The translations under genes and the position numbers were made by a program. 64,000 bases of DNA from Rheum nobile (taxonomy: Eukaryota; Streptophyta; Magnoliopsida; Caryophyllales; Polygonaceae). The stretch lies in assembly GCA_027886185.1 (NCBI GenBank), contig WOAB01000321.1, forward strand, positions 186,001 to 250,000, given 5' to 3'. The notes beneath the pieces are model-generated. The model ran no database searches. It was not told the DNA's origin and saw only the letters and a list, made by a program, of their open reading frames with translations. Below, piece after piece: positions 1 to 9,977 of this stretch. Within the stretch, counting starts at the first letter, position 1. Every line of letters begins with the position of its first letter.

Positions 1-490
1 CGCCCACGACGATGGTCTCTCTCCCGCAAAATAGCATAAATAACACTCCCAGGTTTTATTAGTGTCCTCAGTCTGGCCGTCCGATTGAGGATGATAAGTT
101 GAACTGCGACACAATTGAGTTTTTGCAGGGCAAAAAAGGACTCCCAAAAATTGCCGATGAATATTGGATCTTTGTTACTGACAATGGAACGAGGAGGACC
201 GTGCAGTTGAACCACATCATAGACAAAAACCTTGGCAACCTTACTAGCTGTATATGGATGAGCCATGGCAATAAAATGAGCATACTTAGACAGATGGTCA
301 ACCACAACTAAAATCACTGTCTTATGAAGTGAACGAGGCAACCCTTCTATAAAATCCATAGAAATGTCAACCCATACATCGTCTGGAATAGTTAGGGGAC
401 TAAGTAACCCGAGAGGAGATATTGCTTTTGCCTTGTTGCGTTGACACACACCACAATGAGCCACAAACTGCTTAATAGATGTCTTCATGC
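1..490 (-). pseudogene. Gypsy integrase fragment (zinc-binding end and core start)
   Basis: Read on the minus strand from about 490 down, the translation shows an integrase zinc-binding end (VAHCGVCQRNKA) followed by the core start (MDFIEGLPRS) and the stretch LSKYAHFIAMAHPYTASKVA, all typical of plant gypsy integrases. The enzyme would join element cDNA to chromosomal DNA. The reading frame changes between 300 and 70, so no functional protein can be made. The catalytic DDE core continues past the window edge and cannot be assessed. Confidence 0.8.
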
Positions 491-527
491 CATGCCAAAA
501 AAACCCACCGTGGATTCACTTATACAT

Positions 528-1070
528 TCAAAGGAACACCGTGGATTCGCTTATACATTTAGAAGCCTTGGTAAAGAGAGTGTGTTGCCTTAGGACTCTC
601 AATACAGTTGTAAGATGTTGAACATGGGAAGCCTCGTCCTTCCAATAAACTAGTATATCATCAAAAAAGACCAACACAAATTTACGCAAATATGGCCGAA
701 ATACATCATTCATCAAACTTTGGAAGGTGGCCGGTGCATTAACCAATCCAAGGGCATGACAAAAAATTCGTAATGGCCATCATGAGTACAAAATACAGTT
801 TTGTGGACATCATCTTCATGAACCCGAATTTGATGGTATCCGGCACGTAGATCCAGTTTAGAAAAAAAATGTGGCCTGCTAAAGCTCATCTAACAGTTCA
901 TCAACAACCAGAATAGGAAAACGATCTTTTATTGTAATGTTGTTGAGGGCCCTATAATCGGTACACTTACGCCAAGAACCATCTTTCTTTTTGACGAGTA
1001 ACACCGGTGACGAAAAAGGGATGTTACCAGGGCGGATAAACCCAGAATTCTGTAATTTATTTATCACCTT
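528..1070 (-). pseudogene. Gypsy reverse transcriptase fragment
   Basis: The segment 1067-879 encodes the fingers region (SSPVLLVKKKDGSWRKCTDY, then IKDRFPI). The segment 746-528 encodes the palm with an intact catalytic FFDDILVY motif. The stretch between them still reads as RT (AGYHQIRVHEDDVHKT) but in another frame, so at least two frameshifts separate the parts. The spacing of motifs matches a normal gypsy RT, so the damage is by small indels and not by large deletion. Confidence 0.88.
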
Positions 1071-1539
1071 TTCAATCTCAGATTTCTAAAAATATGGATA
1101 GCGGTATGGTCGAACACTGACAGGGGCAGAATTTGGCTTAAAGGTAATGTGATGATCATGTGTCTGGTGAGGGGGTAGAGATGATGGAATGCCAAAAACA
1201 TCACGAAATTGGAACAATAATTTTTGAATTGATTATTGAGTTGGAATAAGATAAAAATTATCGTCTGAAGCAGCAGTAGAGGGGGCCTCCACGGATAACA
1301 ATAACACTTGGTGCTCTTTTTGAATAGCTCTCGACATGGAAGAAGAGTTAATAATCTACACTAAGGGAGACCCATTACCAATAATGGTGTAAACAACTCC
1401 ATGTTGAGTAAACGACATAACCAACTGATCAAATTCAAACAAGATATGACCCAATGTGCACATCCACTGAGTCCCCAACACTATGTCACAACCTGTGACA
1501 TCCAATAATAAAAAAATCTATAGTGAATGTATACCCTTG

Positions 1540-1791
1540 TTACTGGAGAGTTGCCTGAGTACATGCACATTTACTAGGAAGAAAACCCCCATCTGTAACC
1601 ATAACCTGTAGGCTTGAGTGTTGTTGAATCGCTAAGCCACATTTACGAGCAATACTAGGATGCATAAAGTTATGAGTAGAGCTAGAATCCATAAATATAG
1701 AAAGTGCAGTATTCTTGATTTGGGTTGTAGCACGCATTGTGCTCGATCCAATGGATCCCGTTATCGACGTCGTAGAGTAGGCATCCATCAA
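1540..1791 (-). pseudogene. Gypsy aspartic protease fragment
   Basis: The minus-strand translation contains the retropepsin-like context LSIFMDSSSTHNFMHPSIA. In active plant gypsy proteases this site reads D-S/T-G-A/S-T/S; here the glycine position is serine (DSSST), so activity is doubtful. The role would be cleavage of the Gag-Pol polyprotein. The fragment lies between gag and RT as expected for a gypsy element. Confidence 0.75.
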
Positions 1792-1871
1792 GAGTAGTCG
1801 CGGAAAGGCACAACGATGTCCAATTTGTATATATCATCGTAATTAAAAGAAAGGCCTTTCTCCCTTTGTTT

Positions 1872-2690
1872 CTATTGTTCAGCCCAAGTAAGACGTTTCA
1901 CGCCTGTAGGCAACGCCAGATTTCCAAGAATCGGTTTAGGACTTGGACTCGTGTTAGTAGTCCGAAAAGAAGAACGAGGGTTGCTGGAAGAAGCATTGAA
2001 CGCTTTAGTGGCAGTAATCGCATCCACTTGACACAATGCCAAGTCAAAAGCACGAGATAAACTGGTTGGAGTAAGAAGGCAAACTCCTACTTGGATATCA
2101 GCTCTGAATCCCAACAAAAATAAACTGACTTGGTGTGGATCATGTACGTAACCCTGGAACCAAGTTGATCATAGTCTCAAATTGAGTAATATAAGATGAA
2201 ACTGTACCCGTTTGAGTTAGCTTAGATAAGGCACTCATTGGATCCAAATTCATACGGGAGCCAAATCTCTTACAAAGAGCTATCAAAAATTAACGCCATT
2301 TCAATTCTCCCATTGACTGGATTGACCATCAATACCAAGCCACCGCATCGCCGCAAAGGTGAATTGATGTCATGGTGACCCGTTGTTCAGCAGGTATCGG
2401 ATTTATGGTAAAAATTTGCTCTGCTTGACCCCTTCAAATCTGGGAAAATGAAGACGAAGTGGTCGTCCTTGGATTTGTTGCTGGTGTGGTTGGGGAAGCA
2501 GGTTCTGCTGGCGAGGATCCGGGTTTAGTGGCAGAGGTTGTTTTTCGAATGAGTCAAGTTTAGAAAGAATCTACTGTATGGTTTCCTGGATTCCAGCAAG
2601 GATGGTAGAGTGCGTCTGGAGGGTGGTGGTGTTTGATGCGATAAGGCCTTCATGGCGGGCTGTGACTTCCTCAAGATCTTTCACTACCAT
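1872..2690 (-). pseudogene. Gypsy gag remnant
   Basis: A likely start methionine at about 2690 opens MVVKDLEEVTARHEGLIA, a coiled-coil-like Gag N-terminus. The C-terminal part (2117-1872) ends in LTWAEQ, a motif often found where Gag gives way to the protease region in plant chromoviruses. The middle (about 2120-2570) is in several frames with stops. Gag would form the virus-like particle shell. The copy is non-functional. Confidence 0.65.
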
Positions 2691-2764
2691 CTTTGATGAA
2701 AAATGAAAAAAAAATTGAAGAATTTTCACAAAGTGGTTCCGAATACCAGATGATGAGACTTGAT

Positions 2765-3010
2765 TCTTCAAGGCTCAATATTAGGGTTGATCTTTTGATT
2801 TGAGATCTAACAACCAAGAATCTTTTGATTAGAGATTAAACTACCAAAGGTATAAGTTTATTGATTGAATAATTCTCAAAACATAGGGTGTGAGATCCTT
2901 ATATAACCTTCTACGCTAGCTAACTCCTAAATAAGATAGACTATTAATATAATAAGATAGACTATTACTAATATTAAAACATTATTAATTATGCTTATTA
3001 CGCCTAACAT
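2765..3010 (-). repeat. Probable 5' LTR of the first gypsy element
   Basis: The AT-rich segment follows directly upstream (minus sense) of the degenerate primer-binding site. Read on the minus strand it could begin TGTTAGGCG at about 3010. The partner LTR lies outside the window, so the limits are estimates. The stretch 3011-3148 shows nothing recognisable. Confidence 0.35.
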
Positions 3011-3148
3011 AAGTCAGCAAGGGCCTATCCAGATTAGATGGCCTTGTAGATTGGGTTGCAATCCTATCAGCGATTGCTAATTGAGGAATGTAATGCCCTT
3101 TAAATAGACAACATTGTATATAAAATTACACACTACACATGTAACACA

Positions 3149-3190
3149 TCTATCTATCTATATGTATATATATATATATATTAAAGCAAA
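3149..3190 (+). repeat. Helitron-type 5' terminus candidate
   Basis: After A3148 the sequence starts TCTATCTATCTATATG, continues with a (TA)n run, then TATTAAAGCAAAGG. Plant Helitrons commonly begin TC, then TA-rich sequence, then TTAAAGC. Helitrons insert between A and T, which fits. Several TC dinucleotides in the TCTA repeats make the exact first base uncertain. Confidence 0.5.
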
Positions 3191-3652
3191 GGAATTTAGA
3201 GCCACCATATTGATTTCGTCCCAGAAATCCTAGGTGTCAATTTATGGTTAATTCACTTTTTTATATTAATAATTCTATTTACTTTAAATCACAATATCTA
3301 ATCATAACTAACTTTAAATCTATAAATCATATATATATACAACTTTGTTGAATGTTTATATACGTGAAGATGATAATTTGTTTTAAAAAAATACAAACAA
3401 TAAGCTTATATTTATATAACTAATATATGAAAGCTTATATACTTGAAGTTGGACCACCGTATAAGCTTATATAACTAATAAGCGTATATTTATTTAACTA
3501 ATAACCTTATCTTTTATCAAATAAAAATTTACCTCCCAACTAAACTTTATTAAATCAAATTATTTTATAAATGCAACACCATCCTAACCTTATAATATAC
3601 ACATTATACATTTGTTAAATTTTGTTTGTGAAACTCAGCCCATTAAGAATTC
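3191..3652. other. AT-rich noncoding stretch
   Basis: No coding region is visible. The palindromic block ATAAGCTTATAT recurs near 3401-3475, each time close to TAACTAATA, giving a weak short-period repetition. It precedes a captured exon and is probably Helitron 5' sequence. Confidence 0.5.
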
Positions 3653-3931
3653 ATGGCCCATATCCACTCAAACTCTGTTTCCATTCCACCGCCAAAATCA
3701 TACTTCTGTCTCCAAGCTAATGTCTCCGACGACGATGAGGCTGGAAGAGGCGGATTGAACAACGTCGGCGGCCGCGGCGCGAGGTACAAGCTAATGTCTC
3801 CGGCGAAGCTCCCAGTCTCGAGGTCGCCATGTCTAACAATTTCGCCTGGGCTCAGTCTGTCGTCGTTTCTCGAATCTCCGGTTCTTCTGTCGGATGTAAA
3901 GGTTATCGATGTGCTTCTTTACTGCTCCTAG
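3653..3931 (+). pseudogene. Captured exon 1 of a group I WRKY transcription factor
   Basis: Residues from about 40 read GARYKLMSPAKLPVSRSPCL, then TISPGLSLSSFLESPVLLSD. This is the N-terminal SP-cluster region of group I WRKY proteins (WRKY20/WRKY33 type), where MAP kinases phosphorylate Ser-Pro sites. The match ends at about 3900 with AAG|GTTATC, a plausible exon 1 donor; afterwards the frame runs into non-WRKY sequence and a stop. Both DNA-binding WRKY domains are absent, so this is a fragment. The block CAAGCTAATGTCTCCG occurs twice (about 3712 and 3785), a small internal duplication. Position just inside a Helitron-type end suggests transposon capture. Confidence 0.75.
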
Positions 3932-4145
3932 CTTGTAATTCTGATTGATGTTTCATGTCCTTGAATGTTTTAGATATTGTTTTGATTATTTGTTTTGTGA
4001 ACAAGGGAAGTTATTCACGCTCGGTAATCTCTCAACCGTGGACAAATTGTTGGCGGCTTGTTGCATTCCAAAGTCATAAGATTTTATTTGAGATATTTTT
4101 ATTTATTTTTGTTAAATACATGTGAATGAAGATTATCGGTATACT
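3932..4145 (+). other. Intron-like sequence after the WRKY exon
   Basis: The T-rich stretch after the putative splice donor has no coding signal and stops at the LINE target site. It may be the captured start of the WRKY gene's first intron. Confidence 0.35.
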
Positions 4146-4162
4146 CATCCAACTACATCTTT
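4146..4162. repeat. Target-site duplication of the LINE, left copy
   Basis: The 17 bases CATCCAACTACATCTTT recur exactly at 18058-18074. Here they run into the T-tract that is the complement of the LINE poly(A) tail. Confidence 0.9.
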
Positions 4163-4211
4163 TTTTTTATTAGGTAAGAATTAGACCGGAAAACCACATA
4201 AAGCCGGTTTC

Positions 4212-5300
4212 TCAGTCTAGAGCATCCTTTCGGATGAGAATTACAAATTCTAGATTAGCTCGAATATCTTCCAAGGAACTCAGCTGGACCTCTTTAGCAA
4301 TGAAGTCGGACACCACGTTTGTTTCTCGGAAGACATGACAAATCTGCACTGAAGAGAAAAGTTGTAAAATACACAGGATATCAGAAATTAACATTTCAAT
4401 ATCCCATGGACAATTCCAGATTTCATTCAGAGCGTTCATAATGGTTAGGTTATCGCATGCAAGATGAATGTCGGTAATGCCTAATTCATAGGCCTTTACC
4501 AGGGCATTTCTTACTGCAAGTGTTTCTATTTTTAAAGGGGTTGAAATACCACATTTATCCCCAAAGAGGAAGATTGGTTTACCCGTGTTGTTCCTGAGAA
4601 TGTAGCCAAAGCTAGATTCACCATTAGTTTTTGTGGATCCATCTGTATTAATTTTAATAATATTTTTCGGTGGTTTTTTCCATTTCTTTATTGATCGTCT
4701 GACATTATTCATTCTATGTGTTTTAGGTATGTCCTCTGCTAAGCAATCAGGGTTCCAACTTTTCGTCTTGTTCCAGTTCTCAATTTGTGTTCTAATATAA
4801 ATTGGTACATCCTTTACGGAGTCGACATCATTGTTTGTTCTTGCAAAGCTTTGTTGGTTTCTATAAAACCAAATTCCCCACCAAGACACCATTAATTCTA
4901 TGAATTGTGATGTATCGGTTTTATGTCGAATTTCATCAATGATTTCATTGATTTTTTTGCTTCCTAAATTTAGGGAAGTAAGAATACCATACGTATGATA
5001 GTTCATCTTCTCTATTGTTTTCAAGGTGTGTTTACATTGGAATAGGAGATGATTCAAATCTTCTAGTTGAACATTGCATCGTATACAACCTTGTGGGATT
5101 GCTACACCTTTTTCTACTAATCTCGCTTTTGTTGGTATTCCGTTTTTTATTAATTTCCAGGCAAAGTTTTTAACTTTGGGGTGTGTTTCCATTTTCCAGA
5201 TCCATGACGAATCATATACAGTATATCTCTTGTTTCTGTTAATTAATTCCATGGCAGAGTTCGTAGAGAACCAACCATTTTTTCTACTTTCCCAGTACAT
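4212..5300 (-). pseudogene. LINE ORF2 C-terminus: zf-RVT and RNase H
   Basis: This is the longest open part of ORF2 (362 codons). Residues about 30-110 hold the zf-RVT-like region (WKLIKNGIPTKARL, then CIRCNVQLEDLNHLLFQC). From about residue 215 an RNase H fold follows, with the expected acidic positions in INTDGS, IETLAV, LACDN and VSDFIAKEV, so the D-E-D-D set looks complete. It would degrade RNA in the RNA:DNA hybrid during target-primed reverse transcription. Its frame is broken from the upstream RT by a frameshift near 5305, so the domain survives only as part of a dead ORF2. Confidence 0.88.
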
Positions 5301-5313
5301 TCTATCATGAATA

Positions 5314-6947
5314 TCATTTAAGGGTATTGGGATGGATGTTATTTTTTTTTGCTAAGTCATGAGGTAAAAACTGTTCTATTAGGTCTTTATTCCAGGTTTT
5401 ATTTGGCAACATAAAGTCTGCTACTAGTGCATCCTTATTTATGATTACTTGTGTGTTTATGAAATCACTTAGAGGGGTCCTTAAGACCCAATTATCCAAC
5501 CAAAATTTGATTGTTCTTCCATTACCAACTTGCCAAATTAGTCCAGACTTGAATTCCTCAATGAGTTCAGTCATTTTGGACCATTGCCAAGAGCAAATTC
5601 TTTTTTTCTCATAATGCAATAAATGGATTATTTTCAAATATTTTTCAGTGACAACTCTAGCCCAGTAGTTATTCGGTTCGGCTAATATTTTCCATAGTAA
5701 TTTGAATTGTAGGGCTTTATTCATGTCCTTTGATTTTCTCAATCCAAGGCCTCCTTGTTGTGTTGGTTTACATATTTTCTCCCAGCCTATCAGAGGTTTA
5801 TAGGAACTGTCTTTGTTCCAAAAGAAAGATCTATTTAACTTGTCAAGTTCATTATGTGTGTGTAGGTAACATAAAGCTTTGCATAAGATAGTTTGGTCTT
5901 ACTGCCAGGTTGGTTTTTATTAGTGTTGTTCTTCTTGCTTGGGACAGAGAATTTGCTTTCCATTTAGATAGTTTTTGTTGGGTGCTAATTAAAAGATCAG
6001 CAAAGGTATTCGAATTGACTCTACCATTAATGATAGGGCAACCAAGGTATTTTTTGAGAGATATCATGTTTGTAATTGTGAGAATACCTTGTATTTCTAA
6101 TTTCTTTTGATTGGTAACCTTTTTTGTGACTTGAAAGGCCGATTTATGGAAATTTACTTTTTGTCCTGATATTTTGCAATAGTCATCAATAATGTCCTTG
6201 ATTTCTTTACAATGTTCATGTTTAGCTTTTTAGAAAATCACAATGTCATCCGCAAATGCCAGAAACGGAATTCTTGATCCTTGTTGAGTGATTTAAAATC
6301 CAAAGGGATTACGTGGTATTTCTGAGGCAATTTGTAGTTTTCTAGCAAGGATTTCAGATCCTAAAATAAATAGGAAAGGAGAAAGGGGGTCACCCTGACG
6401 TAGTCCTCTTGTTGGTTTAAATATTTATGTGGGTCCGTTGTTTACAACTACTGAAAAGGATACCGTTGTAATGCATTCTCTTATCCAGTTTATAAATTTT
6501 TCATGGAATCCAAACTTTTCCATAGTTTTAATGATGAAATTCCATTCAATTCCGTCATAAGCTTTTTTTCATATCTAATTTTAGCGCAATAAAGCCTTCA
6601 ATTCCTTTTTTCGATTTGAAAGAGTGAAAGATTTCATGGGCAATCAAGATATTATCTTGAATTGCTCTGTTAGCAACAAACGCACCCTGTAGGGGGTGAA
6701 TTATTTTTTCCATGGTTCGTTTAAGTCTTGTTGTTATGATCTTCGAGATTATTTTATAAATTGTGGAGCATAGACTTATAGGTCTATAGTGATTAGTGGA
6801 GATTAGATTGTCACATTTTAGGATCAAGGAGATGAATGTATGCTTTATTTGTTTGAGCAATTTCCCGGAAAGGAAAAAGCTTTTAACTGCTTGAATAACA
6901 GATGGACCTACAATGTCCCAATATTTTTGATAAAATTTTGCTGTCAT
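5314..6947 (-). pseudogene. LINE ORF2 reverse transcriptase and connection region
   Basis: The RT begins near 6947 (DNLISTNHYRPISLCSTIYK, then HPLQGAFVANRAIQDNILIA). The catalytic block is visible on the minus strand near 6265-6230 as FLAFADDIVIF, with the FADD active-site residues kept but followed at once by a stop codon. The distal part (6067-5852 and 5742-5314) has the typical thumb and linker motifs such as KYLGCPIINGR, SKWKANSLSQAGR-like, and ICSWQWSKM. Multiple stops and frameshifts separate these blocks. Confidence 0.88.
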
Positions 6948-7578
6948 ACCATCAGGCCTTGGAGATTTGTCTGAGCCAATGTTAAAGACATCATTCCTAA
7001 TTTCTTCATTGGAAACATTTCTTATTAATTCTAGGTTGTCCGCTGTAGAGATTTCAGACTGAATTAATTAAAGGTTTTCCTGAAATAGACTTTGGTTCAT
7101 ATTTTCACTTCTGAATCTTTTAATGAAATCATTTCTGATTTCATTTCTAATGTTTTCTTCTCCAGTAATACTTGTTCCTTCTTGTGTTTTCATTTCTTTT
7201 ATGACTTTTATATTTCTTCTTCCACTTGCTATTTTATGAAAATAGCTAGTATTCGTATCGTTTAATTTAATGTGTTTGACTTTTGCTCTTTGGTTCCAGT
7301 AGATTTTTTGGAAACATAGAAGTTTTTCTTTTTTTCTATGATTGTAATTTGTTTTTTAATGAGATCATTTGTAGGATTAGTACAAATCTCAGTTTGGATT
7401 TCAGAGAATTGTTTTTCTATTGTTTGTAATTGAGTGAATACGTTGCCAAAAGTACTTTTGTTCTAGATCTTGGCATGTTTCTTAAGTAATTTTGTTTTCG
7501 ATACGAGATTATACAATCTCGATCCATGATAGTTGGTTCTCCAGGCTTGTTTGACAACATTTCTGAAATCCTTTTTGG

Positions 7579-8338
7579 TCATCCAAATTTTCTCAAATTT
7601 GAACAGTTGATTTGAAAGGGTATTGCTGAGTCAAGCTCAATAGAGATGGGACAATGGTATGAGCTGGTAAAAGCAAAATGTTTGGTGCACATATCAGGAT
7701 ACCATTGAAGGATCTGGTGATGAATGAGTACCCTATCCAGTTTTTCATATATGTTATTTATTTTTGTAATGTTCTTTCGCCAGGTATATATGTTACCATG
7801 AATCGGAGTATCCAATAGTTCACATTCATTTTTAAAATGTCATAATCTTGCAAATTTTGTCAAAGGTGGTATAAGACCACCTAATTTTTCAGAAAGGTCT
7901 TATATTTCATTGAGATCTCCCATAATAATGCACGGAAGAGAACAATTTTTAATAAAGGAGGCGAGTCCTTCCCAGAATACAGTCTTTGCGGATTCATTGG
8001 GTGGAGCATAAGTTAGGATCAGCATAAGTTTTTTGTTCGTGAGCTGATTTGTATATTTGATAGTGATAAACCTTGTTTCAATGTGGTCAATTTCAAGGAT
8101 TTCATTTGTAAGTTTGTAGGTTTTTCACATAACACAAATACCACCTGAGAAACCCGTAGTCGGGACACAGTAGAATTGGTCAAAACCCGCTTTTCTCCAC
8201 ACTTTTTCGCTTGGTTCTTTGTTTGTTCTTGTCTCAAAGAGTGCAATTAATTGAATTCGTTTAATTTTGCAGAAGGATTCAACATCCATCCATAAGGTTT
8301 TCTTTCCGATTCCACGGCAATTCCATATTGTGATCTTC
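7579..8338 (-). pseudogene. LINE ORF2 APE-type endonuclease
   Basis: The likely ORF2 start at 8338 opens MKITIWNCRGIGKK, the conserved first motif of plant L1 endonucleases. Further motifs on the minus strand include an E-x-R/K-type region (LFETR), GDLNE near 7905 and LDRVL near 7725. The final motif, normally S-D-H, reads SSYHCPISIELD, so the catalytic aspartate is tyrosine. Frameshifts near 8125 and stops near 8130 and 7900 also break it. It would nick the target DNA to prime reverse transcription. Between 7579 and 6947 the linker is present but riddled with stops. Confidence 0.87.
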
Positions 8339-8456
8339 ATAAAAACCCAATAGAAAAATTGCCCCATATCCAAAGATAATTAGGGGTCTTGTTTCGTCGT
8401 TCATAGTAAAGACAGTTTTTTCGAGTGCAAACCTTGAAATAGTCATAATGAGCCTC

Positions 8457-9461
8457 CTAGAGTTCCTTATGTTGATAGATCTCATAGGAGAATCTTTTCT
8501 GCATACAGTGACTACGCATCCAATGTTCTAAAGCTCTTTGATTTTCAATTTTAATTTCCCAACACAATAGATGTAGTGTTAGTGTTTTGAGGAAGTAAGT
8601 GCATAAACTTATCATTTCATTTCTGATATTGCTATCAATTTTCCAAAGCAGAGAAAGTTTTGTTAGCATTTGGAGGGAGTAAATACATGTATCTATTATT
8701 TCAAATTTGACATTGTTATCACCCTGGTTAAGGTACCAAGAGGTATCATTGTTCTTCGGATTGACAAGATTCAAGATACAAAGTGTAAATATTTTCCATT
8801 CGTACAATTGTTCGCATGTAATCATATACAAAGAAGGGTGTTTGACTATGTTTTTGGTTTTAGTCGATGACTCTGATGGGTCAATAAACAAATTTTTAAT
8901 CATAATCTGGAGGTAAGGATTCATATGATAACTGTAGAAACAATTCCAAGTCACACAATAGTTCAGTTCATAATAGGGTGTCCAGGAACTAGTTTTAGAT
9001 ACATTGATCCAAAAATCCCACATTTCAAAAGACAAGAAACCACCAAAAGGCAAGTTCCCATCATTGTTCAAAAAATATTTGTTCACAGAGGTAAACCTCC
9101 AGAGCTGTTTGTTCAAGGTATAGGTTTTCAATGTTTGTTCCGTTTTGCAAAGATGAACAATACTAGCAGTAATTGTTTGATCGTCGATTCCAAAGTTCTG
9201 CTCTTGAAATTTTGGTTGGTCTTTCGTGTCCTGATTCAAACAAAGTAAGATAAAACAGTAATAGAATCGAGAGGACAATAGATAAATTTCAAAAAGTTCA
9301 GATCTGAATTTCAAGTAAATAGGTACAGACATATGAAAATCTGAAATGAAATTACCAATACATTTGGTTTTCTCAACCATACTAGTATTCTGTTCAAGAG
9401 CATGTAAAAGACTCACGTGGTCAATGAGGTTACACAAATAGATATAGTCATGCTGAAGCAA
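8457..9461 (-). CDS. Unusual LINE ORF1-position protein (334 aa), function unknown
   Basis: This uninterrupted frame lies directly upstream of ORF2 in the LINE, where ORF1 is expected. It has no CCHC knuckle and no recognisable RRM or DUF4283 region, which plant L1 ORF1 proteins normally show. It is rich in Leu, Tyr, Trp and Cys. The C-terminal third holds a tandem pair: FEIIDTCIYSLQMLTKL and NEMISLCTYFLKTLTLH are aligned repeats of about 28 residues, reflecting an 85-90-bp DNA repeat near 8540-8710. The frame stayed open although ORF2 decayed, which may be chance in a repeat-rich 5' UTR or a real lineage-specific ORF1. The first methionine is taken as start without further support. Confidence 0.4.
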   Translation of the reverse strand: MLQHDYIYLCNLIDHVSLLHALEQNTSMVEKTKCIGNFISDFHMSVPIYLKFRSELFEIYLLSSRFYYCFILLCLNQDTKDQPKFQEQNFGIDDQTITASIVHLCKTEQTLKTYTLNKQLWRFTSVNKYFLNNDGNLPFGGFLSFEMWDFWINVSKTSSWTPYYELNYCVTWNCFYSYHMNPYLQIMIKNLFIDPSESSTKTKNIVKHPSLYMITCEQLYEWKIFTLCILNLVNPKNNDTSWYLNQGDNNVKFEIIDTCIYSLQMLTKLSLLWKIDSNIRNEMISLCTYFLKTLTLHLLCWEIKIENQRALEHWMRSHCMQKRFSYEIYQHKEL

Positions 9462-9803
9462 GAAGTTAAGAGCTTCCCAAATAAGACATCAAACAGATAA
9501 GTAAAGCACAGAGAGCTCAAGGGTTCTGTTAGGAAAAAAGGCTAGGGGTGAAGGCAAGTACAACCTTAGCAAACTGAAAACCGTTTCAGTGAAGGAGTAA
9601 ACCCCAAACGCCCAAGTTTCAGAAGACACAAAAGTCAAAACATTGGTCAAGAAAAGAGTTTTAGACTGGTCCAAAAAACCATCCTTCACACCAACAGCAA
9701 AAGGAGAAATACAGATGAAGCATAGGGTAACAGGGTCACAGATCCACAAACAAATGCAAGAATACATCAACGAATCAACAAGATAAGATTTCAAGTGGTA
9801 AAG

Positions 9804-9977
9804 AGTCACAAATAAGGCATAGATATTTTCGGCAACAAGATCAAAGAAAACCAAGATAAAAAACAGAGTGTTGGATGCGAAAAGAAAGAGACGAAGAGGA
9901 GAAAGGAAAGGAGAGGGTTAGAACCATAAAACCTGGATAGATGGCGTGGGGAGGAGTCGAGCTTGATTCCAAAAGTC
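9804..9977 (-). pseudogene. LINE upstream ORF, 3' part
   Basis: The minus-strand frame reads from the AAGTC duplication through GIKLDSSPRHLSRFYG and ends at a stop near 9804. It is the in-phase continuation of the frame at 18001-17701 on the other side of element A. The product would be about 155 residues with a hydrophobic C-terminal half; I recognise no family. Confidence 0.5.
9973..9977. repeat. Target-site duplication AAGTC, left copy
   Basis: AAGTC abuts the TG at the start of the left LTR of element A; the same five bases follow the right LTR at 17701-17705. Confidence 0.92.

Larger units (their letters stand above)
1..3010 (-). mobile_element. Ty3/gypsy LTR retrotransposon, decayed, cut by window start
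   Basis: On the minus strand, pieces of gag (about 1872-2690), aspartic protease (1540-1791), reverse transcriptase (about 528-1070) and integrase (1-490) follow each other in the Ty3/gypsy order. All are broken by stops and frameshifts, so the copy is dead. A degenerate primer-binding site (TGGTAT followed by a diverged CGGAAC) lies near 2760, and a short probable 5' LTR follows to about 3010. RNase H would be expected between RT and integrase, but it is not evident in the short gap between 490 and 528, so an internal deletion is likely. The short LTR and the protein style suggest a Reina-like chromovirus, but that assignment is tentative. Confidence 0.85.

Noticed and set aside
1866..2060. 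Plus-strand frame over the first gypsy gag
   Set aside because: It is a shadow of the minus-strand gag, which has a recognisable end motif.
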